In this document: piece by piece, positions 47,119 through 60,976 of the stretch | Numbering within the stretch: position 1 is the first letter of the stretch | How the letters are laid out: the number at the start of each line of letters is the position of its first letter | Assembly: GCA_029783825.1 (NCBI GenBank) | Contig: JAREIK010005869.1 | Location: 18,832-82,831 of the forward strand | DNA length: 64,000 nucleotides | Source of the DNA: Sapria himalayana | Lineage: Eukaryota; Streptophyta; Magnoliopsida; Malpighiales; Rafflesiaceae | Reading direction: 5' to 3' | Translations under genes and position numbers: made by a program | Notes under the pieces: generated by a model | Databases searched by the model: none | What the model saw: the letters and a program-made list of their open reading frames with translations, nothing else | Told to the model about the DNA's origin: nothing

Positions 47119-50100
47119 ATGTGTGTGTGTGTGTGTCTATCTATATGTATATTTGTGTTTCAGTCTCTCTTTCTATATGTCTATCTATATATGTCTATCT
47201 ATCTATATATCTATCTATATAAATGAGTAGCTTTCTATCTTTATATCTATCTATATTTATCTATCTATTAGTCTATTTGACTAGATGTATATTATTTTCT
47301 ATCTATCTATTTATCTTTCTTTCTATTTCTCTATCTATCTTTTTCTATATATGTTTATCTACTTATCTATCTATCTATCATGTATCTATCTGTCTATCTA
47401 ATTTTCTTTCTATCTATTTTTCTATCTATCTATTTTTCTATCTATCTATCTATTTTGTCTATCTATCTATTTTTTCTATCTATCTATTTGTCTATCTGTC
47501 AATCTGTCTATATGTATATCTATTTATCTATCTTTTTGTTTGTCTATCAATCAATCAATCAATGAGTTTTTAGTCTATTAGTTTGTCAGTCTGTTATTCT
47601 ATTAGTTTTTTGGTCTATCTACCTACCTATTTGTCTTTTTATCTATTAATTTTTCTGTCTATTTATTAGTATATTTATCTTTATTTATATCCCTTTATAT
47701 CTTTATATCTTTATCTATCTAACAATATATCGATATATTTCTTTATTTCTCTATCTCTCTATCTATTTTTCTCACTATCTCTCTACCTCTATACCTCTAT
47801 GCCTCTATCTTTCTATATCTCTATCTTTCTAACTAATTACCTACATACCGAGCTACCAACATACTTATCTATCTGTCAATCTATATATTTGTGTACTTGT
47901 ATATATGTTTAACTATCTATATATGTATCTCTCTATCTATCTATTAGTCTCTTTATCCCTCTTTGTGTCTCTCTATATGTCTCTCTGTCTCTTCACGAGT
48001 ATTTTTGTCAATCTCTCTCTTTCTCTCTATCTCTCTATCTATCTATCTAACTATCTATCTTTCTATTTATCTGTTAATATAACTTTCTATTTTCTATCTA
48101 TCTATCTATCTATTGGTCTGTCTATCCGTCCATCTATCTCTATGTCTATCTATATATCTATCTATATGTCTTTCTTTTTTTATATCTATATATCTAACTA
48201 TCTATTTATCTCTCTATCTATGTTTTAGATATCTATCTATTTATCTATATGTCTTTTATCTATCTGTATATCTATATATATTTCAATCAATCTATCTATC
48301 TATTTGTCTATCTGTCTATCTATCTATATATATATCTATCTATCTATATGTCTATCTATCTATTTATATGTCTATCTATCTAACTATTTATATATTTATA
48401 TGGCTTTCTGTCTATTTATCTATCTATTTATTTGTCTAATTGTCTATCTATTTGTCTATCGATCAATAAATCTATCTGACTGTCTGTCGAATATCCATAT
48501 ATCTATTTTTCTATCAATCAATCTATTTAATTGTCTATCAGTCAAACTCTATATATATATATATATATCTATATATATCTACCAATCTATCAATCTATCT
48601 ATTGATCTATTTATCGATTTGTCTATCTTTCTATCTATCTATCTATCTTTCTATCTATATGTCTATTTCTATATCTCTTTATCTATCTAAATGTCAATCT
48701 GTATATCTATTAATCTATATATATGTCTTTCTATATATGCATCTATATGTCTCTCTGTCAATATGTCTATATGACTATTAGTCTTTCTATCTATATATTT
48801 TTGTCTATCTATCTATCTATCTATTAATCAATCTATCTATTTGTATATATGTTGATCTACCTACTTACATATTTATCTATCTATCTATGTGTCTATCTAG
48901 CTATCTGTCTCTATAATATTTTAGTATCTATCTATCTATTTGTCTGTCTCTATATTATTTGAGTATCTATCTATCTATATAATTGTTTATCTATTTATAT
49001 GCCTATCTGTCTATCTATCTAACTAATTATATGTCTATATGTCTATATGTCTATTTATTTATCCATCTATATCTGTATTTGGCTATTTGTTTATCTATCT
49101 ATTATTTGTTTTTTTCTATCTTTCCATCTGTCTTTTTGTTTATATTCCTATGTGTCTATATTTCTAAGTATCTATCTATGTATCTATCAATCTATTAAAC
49201 AATAAATCTATGCATCTGTATATATATATATATATATATATCTATCTATCAATCTATTTAACTCTAACTATATATCTACATATCTATCTAACTATCTTTT
49301 TGTGTTTCTGTCCATTAGTCTATATCTCTCTATCTTTATATCTATCTCTCTGTCAAACTATCTATATGTATGTCTATTTGTCTATTTATCTATATGTCTA
49401 TTTGTTTATCTATCTATATGTCTTTCTATATATCTATCTATCTAGTAATCAATCTATCATTCGATCTCTCTATGTTTTTATCTGTCTATATTTCATTCTG
49501 GATATCACCCTATCGGTGTATATTTCTATCATTATATATGTCTATATGTCTATTTATATATTTGTCAATTTGTATATCGATGTATCTATTTTATCTATCT
49601 AGCTTTCTTTCTTTCTATATGTTTATCTATATATTAATCTATCAATATATCAATCAACCAATCTATCTATCTATATATCAATCAATATTTCTATCTATCT
49701 ATCTATCTATATAAATGTCTATCTATCTATATGTCTATATGTCTATATGTCTATATGTATAATATGTCTATATGTTTACCTATCTAAATGTCTATGTTTC
49801 TATTTGTCATTCTATCAATCTATGAATTTGTCTAACTATCTAACTTTGTAATTATCTATCTATCTAATTATATTTCTATAGTCTTGATATCTAATAGTCT
49901 ATTAGTCTATCTATCTATATTTGTCTATCTATCTATCTATCTATTTATCTATCTATTTATCTATTTGTTTATCTATTTTTTATATATCTATAAATATGAC
50001 TATTTGTCTATCTATCTACCTATGTGTCTATCTATCTATCTCTCTATTTATCTTTCTTTTAATATATCTTTTTATCTATCTATTTGTCTATCTCTATCTG

Positions 50101-52631
50101 CCTATCTGATTATTTGTCTATCTGTCTTTCTATCTATTAGTCTATCTTTCTAAATCTGTATTTGTGTATTTTTATATCTTTCTAACTATTTATCTTTCTC
50201 TCTATATATCTATGTATCTATATATCTGTATATTATCTATCTGTCTATTTGTCAATTAGTCTATTTTTTATTTATCTATCTATTTATCTATCTATATATC
50301 TATCTATTTGTCTATCTATCTATATATCTATGTATCTATTTATCTGTCTATCTATTTATCTATCTTTATGATTATGTGTCTATCAAGCAATTTGTCTATC
50401 TGAATTTTTTATTTGTCTAACTATCTATTTATCTATCTATCTAATGTACATATATTTATCGATCTATCTAATAATTTCTTTATTTGTCTATCTATCTATC
50501 TATGTATCAATCTATTTTCTTATCTACTTTTCTTTCCATATATTTATCTATCTATTTATCTATCTATCTATCATTGTGTTACTTTATCTATTTGTCTATA
50601 TGTCTATTTATCTATCTGTAATTCAATCTATCCATCAATCTATCTAACTATCTAACAAACTCTAACTATTTAACTATTTATCTTCTATTTGAATATCTGT
50701 CTAACTATCTAACTATCTTTCTATCTATTAATATATCAGTCTATATCTATTTATGTATCCATCAAACTATTTATATATTTATCAGTCTATCTGTCTATTT
50801 ATTAATTTTTTTTTTGTTTATCTATCTTTCTATCTATCTGACTATATAACTATCAATCTAACTTTAAATCTCTCTATCTAACTATATGTCAATATACTTA
50901 TATCCCTATCTGTCTATTCATCTAAATGTCCATATATCTATCTTTCATTTTATCAATCAATCAATATGATCTTTCTATCTGTCTATCTCACTATCAATCT
51001 ATTTTAATATCTGTCCATTTGTTTATTTGTCTATCTATCAAACAATCTCTCTCACTATATATCTATCTATATCTCTAAATGTCTAACAATCCAATATAAA
51101 TATCTATTTATCTATTTATATAACTATGTTTCTATGAGTCTATATGTCTATCTATCTATCTGTCTCTCTTTCTCTATCTTTATATATCTAACTATCATAC
51201 TATCATTTGTCTAAATGTCTAATAGTCTCTTTATATATCTATCTGTCTATCTATTTATCTATACGTTTATCTTTATAACTATTATATATCTATCTAAATT
51301 TCTATATATCTATATAAATTTCTATCTATATATCTATCTATATATGTGTCTATCCCTCTATCAATATATTTTATTTCTATCTATTTGTCTATCTATTTAT
51401 CTATCTATTTATCTTTCACTATATATCTATATCTATAAATATCTATCTATCAATATTTATATCTATCTATCTTTCTGTCTATCTCTCTAACTATCTGTCT
51501 ATTAGACTATTATTCAACCAATCTATTAGTTTATCCACCGATCAATTTATGTATGTATGTATCTATCTATCTATCTATCTATATGTCTTTCTATATATCT
51601 ATCGATCTATCAATATGTTTGTCTCTCTATTTGTCTATGTGTTTAATTATCTATATTTATATCTATTTTATGTATAAATATCTATGTATATCTATTAAAC
51701 TATCTAAATATCTATTTTCAATTTGTCTATCTCTTAACTATCTAACTATATTTCTATATATAAGTCTATTAGTCAATGTTTCTTTCTATCTATGTATATG
51801 TCTATCTATCTATTTTTCAATCTATCTTTTTATCTATCTATCAATATGTCTTTCTCTCTATCTATGTATCTGCCTATCTATCTATCTATCTATCTATCTA
51901 TCTGGCTATCATTCTAAATGTTTATATATCAATCTATCCGTCTATTTGTTTATGAGTCTATCAATCTATCTCTCTATATGTCTATCAAACTATCTAATAT
52001 CTATCTATTTGTCTACCTATCTAATCGTTCTCTCAATCTATCAATCTATCTGACTATCAATCTATCAATGTGTCTATCTGTCTATCTATCTCACTATATA
52101 ACTATCTAACTATCTATTTGTCTATGTGTCTAACTAACTAACTATCTTTATATCTATTAGTCTATTTAGTCTATTAGTCTATTTATCTATATGTCTATCT
52201 ATTTATTTATATATTTCAATATCTCTTTATCTATCTATATTTTATCTATCAATCTATCTATCTTTTTATTAATCAATTATTTATTTGCCTATATGTCTAT
52301 CTTTTTAATTATCTATCTATCTTTCTATTTTAGTATCTGTCTATCTATCTATCTTTTTTCAAACTATCTATCTATCTTTCTATTTTAGTATCTGTCTATC
52401 TATCTATCTTTTTTTCAATCTATCTATCTCCCTATTTGTCCATCAGACTATTTATCTATTTGTTAATCTATATATGTATCTTTCTATATGTCTATATGTC
52501 TATATGTCTAGACTAATTGTCTATTTATCTATTTTTCTATTTTTTAAATGTATATCTTTCTATTTGTGTAACTATCTAAAATTTATAATTCTATTTGTAT
52601 ATCTGTCTATCTATCTATCTTTCTATCTATC

Positions 52632-52666
<35 letters not shown>

Positions 52667-53161
52667 ATCTATCTATCTATCTTGCCTATATGCTTATCTA
52701 TCTATCTATCTGTCTGACTATCTGTCTATATGTCTAACTATTTATATGTCTATTTATCTATCTATCTATATTTCTATCTATTCATCTATCTATCTATCTA
52801 ACTTTCTATCTATCGATCTGTCTATCTATCTATCTATATGTTTATCAATCTATTTCTCTATTTGTTTATCTTTCTGTCTAAATGTTTATATGTCTATATA
52901 TCTATTTATCTAACTATCAACTATATATTTTATTTATATAATATCTATCTAACTAACTTACTGTATTTATGTCAATTAGTCTATTAGTCAATCAATCTAT
53001 CTATCTATCTATATATTTATCTATTTATTTATCTATCTATGAATCTATGTATCTATCTATTTTTTTATATGTCTATCTATCTATCTTTTTATCTATCTTT
53101 TTATCTATCTATTTATCTATCTATCTATCAATTTTTCAATTTCTATATATCTTCATTTATC

Positions 53162-53209
<48 letters not shown>

Positions 53210-55682
53210 CTCTGTCTGTCTATCTATCTTTCTATTTACCTATCAATATCTCTATCTTTCTATCTATTTGTCTTTCAGTCTAACTATCTAACCTTATAAC
53301 TATCTATATGTCTATATGTCTATGAGTCTAACTATTTTACTAGCTTTCTATCTATTAGTCTTTTGATCTATTTATCTATCTATCTATTTGTCTATCTATC
53401 GAATTATCTAACTTTCTAACTATATATATGTCTATATGTCTAACTATCTAACTAGCATTCTAACTATCAGTCTTTTGTTCTATCTATCTATCAGTTTATC
53501 AATCTATCAATTTATATAATTGTCTATCTATTTATTGTCTATCTTTCTATCTATTTCTGTGTCTATCTAACTATAAATCAATCCATCTATTTGTCTATAT
53601 TTCTTTATGTTTATCTTTTTATGTGGCTATCAATAAATAAATCATTATCTTTATTTATCTTTCTGTATATATGTCGATCTATTTTTATGTTTATATGTCT
53701 ATATGTGTTATCTAGATTTTTCTGTAAATCTATATATATATATCTATCTATCTTTTTATCAATCAATCATTCGTTCATTCTATATATTTATCTTTATATT
53801 TTTAGTCTATCTATATGTCAATCTATATATTTGTTTATATTCCAATTAGTCAATATTTTTATCTATATATTAATTTTTCTATCAATATGTTTATCTTTTT
53901 ATCAATATATCTATCTATTTATCTTTAAATCTAACTATCTATTTTTATCTATCTATATATCTATATATCACTCTATCTGCCTATCTATCTATATATCACT
54001 CTATCTGCCTATCTATCTATCATTCTATCTAGCTATCTTTCTAAGTGTCTATTCATATATCTATCTATCTACATATTTGTTTAACAATCTTTTTGCATAC
54101 CAAAATATCTCGTTAATTGTTTGTCTATCTATCTATATGTCTATCTATCTATAAGTCAATTTATTTATCTGTCTATCTATCCATCTATCTAACTTTTTAT
54201 TAATCAATCTTTCTAATAGTCTTTCTATAATTATTGTCGAGCTGCATATGTATCTAACTATCTCTCTACCTAATAGTCTATTAATCTATCTTCTATATGT
54301 GTCTATTTATCTATCTATCTATCTATCTATCTATTTATATATTTTTTAAAATTATCAATCTCTATAATATATATAATATATTCATCTATCTGTCTGTATG
54401 TCCATCTATTTGTCAATCTTTCTAACTATATATCATATATATATCTAGATAACTACATATCTATCTATTTATCTATTTATGTTTCTGTGTATTTATCTAT
54501 CTTCCTATTTATCTATCTAATTATCTGTCAATTTGTCTATCTGTCTATCTATAAGTCTATATGTCTATGAATTTATTTATCTATCTATTTATTCTTATCT
54601 ATATATCTGTTTATTTTTCTAAATTCCTACATTTTAATCTATCTATTTGTGTAACTATCTATCTATTTGTGTAGCTATATATCTTTTTATTTTTTATCTA
54701 TATGACTATCTAACTGTCTTTCTATATTAGGCTATTAGTTAATCTATCTATCTATATATCTATATATCTATATATCTTTATATGTATTAGTCTATTTATC
54801 TGTTAATCTATCTATCTGTCTATCTGTCTATCTATCTAGCTCCCTATCTATCTATCTATCTATCTATCTCTCTTTCCTATCTTTGTCTTTCTATCAATCT
54901 AAATATCTTTCTATCAATCTATATGACAATATGTTTATTGGTTTACATGTCAATATGTCAATATCTCTATATGTCTATCTATCTATCTAACTTTTTATTT
55001 AGCTAACTATCTATCTTTCTGTCTATCTATTTATCTATCTTTCTATTTATCTATTATTGGCCTACCTATCTATTTTAATATCGGTGCATTTGTCTACTTA
55101 TCTATAAGTCTGTCTATCTATCTATTTCTCTATTTGTCTTTCTATCTTTCTTTATTTCTATCTATCTATCTCTCTATTTTTTTAGACTATCTATTTATCT
55201 ATCTGTCTATATATCTATTTATCTTTCTATTGATTTGTCTATTTATCTATCGATATATTTATTTGTATATCTATTTATCTCACTATCTCTCTTTCTATCT
55301 ATTTGTCTATCTTCCTTTTTGTTTATCTATCTATCTATAAATGTAAATATAAATCAGTCAATCATAATTCTATATATTTGTTTATCTATCTATCTATCAT
55401 ACTATCTATCTATATATTATTCTATCTTTCTATTTACCTTTTTTATATCTATTTATATTTTAATATATTTATCTATCTATCTCTCGCTCTATATATATAT
55501 ATCTATATGTCTATTTATTAAGGTCTTTCTTTCTATTTGTCTATCTTTCTATATGTCTATCATCTATCGATCTATTGGCCTATCTATTTTTCTATCTATC
55601 ATTCTATCTAACTATATGTCTATTTGTCAATTAGACTATCTCTTTGCCTTTCTATATGTTTATCTATGTAACTATATGTCAA

Positions 55683-55725
<43 letters not shown>

Positions 55726-58700
55726 ATCAATCTATATTTTAATCAATCTATCATCTATGTGCCTATCTATCTATCTATCTATCTATATATCTATTTATCT
55801 ATATGTTTATATGTTAATCTATCTATCTGTCTATCTGTCTATCTATCTATCAATCTATTAATCTAACTGTCTATCCTCTACCTATCTAATTTTTTATCTA
55901 TCTTTTCTATGTGACTATCTGTCAATCAATCTATATGTCTCTCTATATGTATAGAAGTTTATTTGACTACTTGTTTATCTATCAACTTATCAATCTATTT
56001 ATTTGTATATCTATCGAACTATCTAATTGCCTAACTCTCTAGTTGTCTATCTATCTAACTATACAATTGACTTTATATTAATCACACTTCATATCTATTA
56101 GTTTATCAATCTATCAATCATTCTATTGACTATCTATCTATCTATTTTTCTATCTATATATATATTATATATATTATATATATATTGGTGTTTATCTAAC
56201 TATCTACATATCTGTCAATCTATCAATATATATATGTGACCATCAATCTATATATCAATTTGTCTTTCAAATTATATCCATATCTGCCTATATGTCTATA
56301 TGTCTATTTATTTATATATATCTCACTTTATCTTTCTATCTACCAATATCTATCTGCCTATATGCCTATCTATAGATCTACCTATTTTTCTATCTATTTT
56401 TATATCTACCGATCAAACAATCTATTTATATATATATTTTTCTATCTATTTATCTATCTTTTTGTCTATATTTATATCTATCTATATATTTTTCAGTGTG
56501 TCTTTCTATATATATATATATATGTATGTATGTATGTATCTATATGACTTTTTTCTATCAATCGATCTTTTTATCTTTCTATGTATCTATCTATCTGTTT
56601 ATCTTTCTATCTGTCTATATGTGTATTTTTATTTCTATATATATGGATATCTATCTCACTCTCTCTCTCTTTCAATCTATTTGTTTATCTGTCTATTTGC
56701 CTTCTTGTCTATATGTCTATTTATCTATTTGTCTATATATCTATCTATATATCTATCTTTTTATTTATTTGCCTATTTGTCTATATGTCTTATATTTAAA
56801 TGCCTATCTTTCTATATGTCAAACTATCAATTTGTCTTTTATCTAATTATATATATATATATATATTTATTTATTTATATATCTATCTAGGTTTCTATAT
56901 ATCTATATATCATTGTATATGTCTATTTGTGCAACTATCTATCTATCTATCTGTCTGTCTATCTATTTATTTGTATATCTATATATCTATTTATCTATCT
57001 TTTTCTCTATCTGCCAATCTATGTATACTATCTATTTATCTATCTATTTTTGTATATATCAATCTATCATTGTATAAATCTTGTATGTATGTATCTATCT
57101 ATCTGTCTATTTGTCTAACTATCTAAATGTGTTTCAGTCTATAAGTCAGTCTTTATATCTTTTTATCTATATCTTTATCTCTCTATCAATCATTCAATCA
57201 ATTAATCTGTCTATCTACATATCTATTTATCTATTTATCCTTCTAATAGTCAATCAATCTATCTGCCTTTGTATTTATCTATCTATAATTCTTTCTATCT
57301 TTCTGACAATCTCTCTATTAGTGTACTTGCCTATGTGTCTGTGTCTATCTGTCTATATGAATTTCTATCTATTTTTTTATCTATTTATTTATTTATCTAT
57401 CAATTTATCTATCTGTCAAATAGTCTATGTATTTGTCTATATGCCAATCTGTAGTTTTATCTATCTATCTATATGTCTATCTATCTATCTTTCTACATAT
57501 CTGTCTATCTATCTATCTATATATCTGTCTATTATTCTATCTATCTATGAGTCTATAAATCTATTAGTATACCAATCTATCTGTCTATATTTCTATCTAA
57601 ATATCTGTCTATCTATCTATAGATTTATCTTTCAATCTCTAAATTTGTCTTTTTTATATCTTTTTATCTATTTATATGTCTATCTTTCTATCTATCTATT
57701 TGTATATTATCTATCTTTCTATATATTTATCAATCTATCTTTATATCTATATAGCTATCTATCAATGTCTCAATCTTTTATCTATCGATTTATATGTATA
57801 TTTATCTATCTATGGGTCTATCTGTTTATTTGCTTATCCGTCTATTTGTCTATCAACTATATATCTTTCTATTAATCTGTATATCTATTTTTCTATATAT
57901 ATATATGTCTATAAGCCTATATATCTCTCTATCTATATATCTAACTATCTATCTACATATCTATCTGTCTATCTAATGATCTTTCTACCTATTTGTCTAT
58001 CTATCTATTTATCTATATGTATATTTATCTGTCTATATATCTTCTTATCTATCTATTTATCTTTATGTTTACCTATCTATGTATATATCTATGTATCTAT
58101 ATATCTGTCTATCTATCTATCTCCCTATCTATGTTTATATCTATCTATCAGTCTATCTATCTATCTATATATCTATTTTATTATCTATCTGTCTATCTAT
58201 GTATCTATCTATCTGCATATTAGCTTATGTATATATCATCTATCAATCTATTTTGTTATCTATCTATTCCTCTAACAATTTTTCAAACTATCTATCTATC
58301 TGACCATCAATCGATCTAACTATCTACCTATCTATCTATATTTCCATTTGTCTATCTATCTATCTATACATATGTCTAACTATATAATGACTATCTATCT
58401 ATCTTTCTATTTGTCTATCCATATATCTTTTTGTCGATTTATCTTTCTATCTTTTTGTCTATCTCTCTGTCCTATCTATCTATATATTTATCTATCTTAC
58501 TATATGTCAATCTATTTATTTTTCTATCTGTCTATATTTCAATTTGTTAAATTGTATATCTCTATATCTATCAATTTGTCCATCATTCTATATGTCTATC
58601 TATCTATCTATATAAAGTCTATATGTCTATCTATCTATCTATCTATATATAAGTCTATATGTCAATCTATCATTCTGGCTATCTATCTATTTGTTTATCT

Positions 58701-59560
58701 AACTATCTATTTTTCTATGTATATATCTATTAATCTATAAATCTATCTATATGTCTATCTATCTATTTATCCATCTATTTATCTATTTATTTATTTATCT
58801 TTCATTATGTCTATCTATCTATTTACCTATCTACTTATCTACTTATACGTCTATCTATCTATTTGTGATATATCTATCTGTCTATCTATTTATCTATTTA
58901 TCTATCAATCTATGTGTAAATCTGTCTATTTATTTTTTGATATGTCTATCTATCTATCTATCTATCTCTCTATATATCTATCAATCTATTTTTCTATCTA
59001 TCTATCTTTCTATCAATATATTAGACTATTTATTTATCTATCTATATTTCTATCTATGTATCTATCAATCTATAATTTTATAAATCTATGTATTTATATA
59101 TCTATTTATCTATTTGTCTATCTATTTAACTACCTAACTATCAATCTATTTATCTATCTAACAATATAACTATGTTTCTATATATATGTCGATAAGTCTA
59201 TCTATTTAATTGTCTATCTGTCTATTTATCTATCAATCTATCTATGTATTTGTCTTTCTTCCAATCTATTTATATATATCTTTCTATATGAATATCTATA
59301 TCAGTCTATTTGTATATCTATCTATGTATCTGCTTATCTACCTATATGCCTATTTATCTATCTATTTGTCTATCTATTTATCTATCTATATGTTTATCTA
59401 TCTTTGTATCTGTCTATTTATCTATCAATCAATCTATCTATCTATATGTCAATCAATATGGTAGTCTATCTGTTTATCTATCTATCTAATATCTGTATAC
59501 CAATCTATTGATTAATTTATCTCCCAACTATCTATCTATCTTTCTGTCTATATGTCTTTA

Positions 59561-59595
<35 letters not shown>

Positions 59596-60320
59596 CTCTC
59601 TCTCTCTTTATCTATCTTTCTATCTATCGATATATTTATTATCTATCTATTTGTCTAAATATATATGTATCTATCTATCTTTCTATTTATCTATCTGTCT
59701 ATCTATATATTTGCCCATTAGTCTATCTATTTGTCTATCTATTTATCTATTTGCCAATATGTCTATCTATCTATCTATCTATATATTTATCATTCAATCA
59801 ATCTATCTATATATCTATCAATTTATTTTTCTATTTATCTATCTATTTATCTATAAATCTTTTTATCTATATATCTATGTTTCTATGTGTCTCTCTGTCT
59901 ATATCTATATCAAACTAATAATCTAACTCTCCATCTCTCTATCTAACTATCTATCTATCTTTTTATGTATCTATCTATCTAGATGTCTATATGTTTATCT
60001 ATCTATATGTGTATAAATATAGATGTATATATGTATATTTGTCTGTATGTCAATTTATCAATCTATTTATTTGACTATCTATCTAACTATCTATTTTCTA
60101 ACTATGTAACTGTGTATATATCTATCTCTCTATCTATCTAACTATCTAACTCTCTATCTATATGTTTCTATATCTAACTATTTATGTGTATATCTCTCTA
60201 TTTGTCTAACTATCTGCCTATCTATTTATCTAGATATCTATATGATTTATTTGTCTAGCTATCTATATGATTAGTTATCTATCAATCTATGTGTCTATTT
60301 ATTTTCTATCTACAAATCTA
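47119..60320 (+). repeat. TATC/GATA tract D (TATC on the plus strand), about 13.2 kb
   Basis: Begins with (GT)9 at 47,119-47,136, then runs continuously as imperfect TATC with TGTC, TTTC, TATG, CAATC and TAAC variants. Pure (TA)n runs occur at about 49,217-49,240, 52,626-52,662, 53,166-53,204, 55,685-55,720 and 59,562-59,590. No island longer than a few tens of bases departs from the pattern. Many Tyr/Leu/Ser/Ile frames are open in all three plus-strand frames and none is a gene. Confidence 0.97.
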
Positions 60321-60976
60321 TTATCCATAATCTTATTATGTTTAGTTATCTATAATCTTATTAATCTCGTTAGTATGTAAAATTTTGAATAAAAAATTTC
60401 ACTTATTTTAACTTATAACAAGGATCCAACAATATCACTACAATTAATACTTTATTCATCTTGTCATTGTGCCAATATCTTTAAAATGTAATGCTCATTA
60501 TTATGGGTATAATTCACAAAAAAAAATATTTTGCTCTGTTATCATTATAAAATAATGATTTGAAGTAATTCACTTAATTAAAATAAGTGTTAAAAGTAAT
60601 ATATTTGATATTTTGACCCCTAAATATGTAATGTGATGGTAAAAAACTTTTGTAAGAAATCATACAAACTTCTCATCTTTTGTCAATCTTCTTTAATTAA
60701 CTATTCTTTATGTTCAATCATAAATATGTATATCTATATGTCTATCTGCCTATCTGTCTACCACTTAACATAATCAAACAAATATTATACTTAAGATCGT
60801 AGAGCTCTTAATATCTATGAGGACCCTAGCAAGAATTGCATGCAATTATTGTCACCCTCCATTTGACTAGTTTTATCTACGAGCAACATTTACTTCTCTT
60901 AAATAGCTTGTTTAGGAATGTGCTTGGCTGTATAATATAGGGTAGCATCATTTCTGTCATTGGAGAAAGCACAAGT
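60321..60976. other. Spacer between opposite-facing tracts D and E
   Basis: AT-rich, non-repetitive for the most part, with a short TATC relic at 60,727-60,760. The part from 60,780 to 60,975 is less AT-rich. No gene is recognised. Confidence 0.6.

Noticed and set aside
60436..60450. CACTACAATTAATAC as a CACTA 5' terminus
   Set aside because: Only the first eight bases match, there is no partner or subterminal array, and it lies in a short spacer between tracts.
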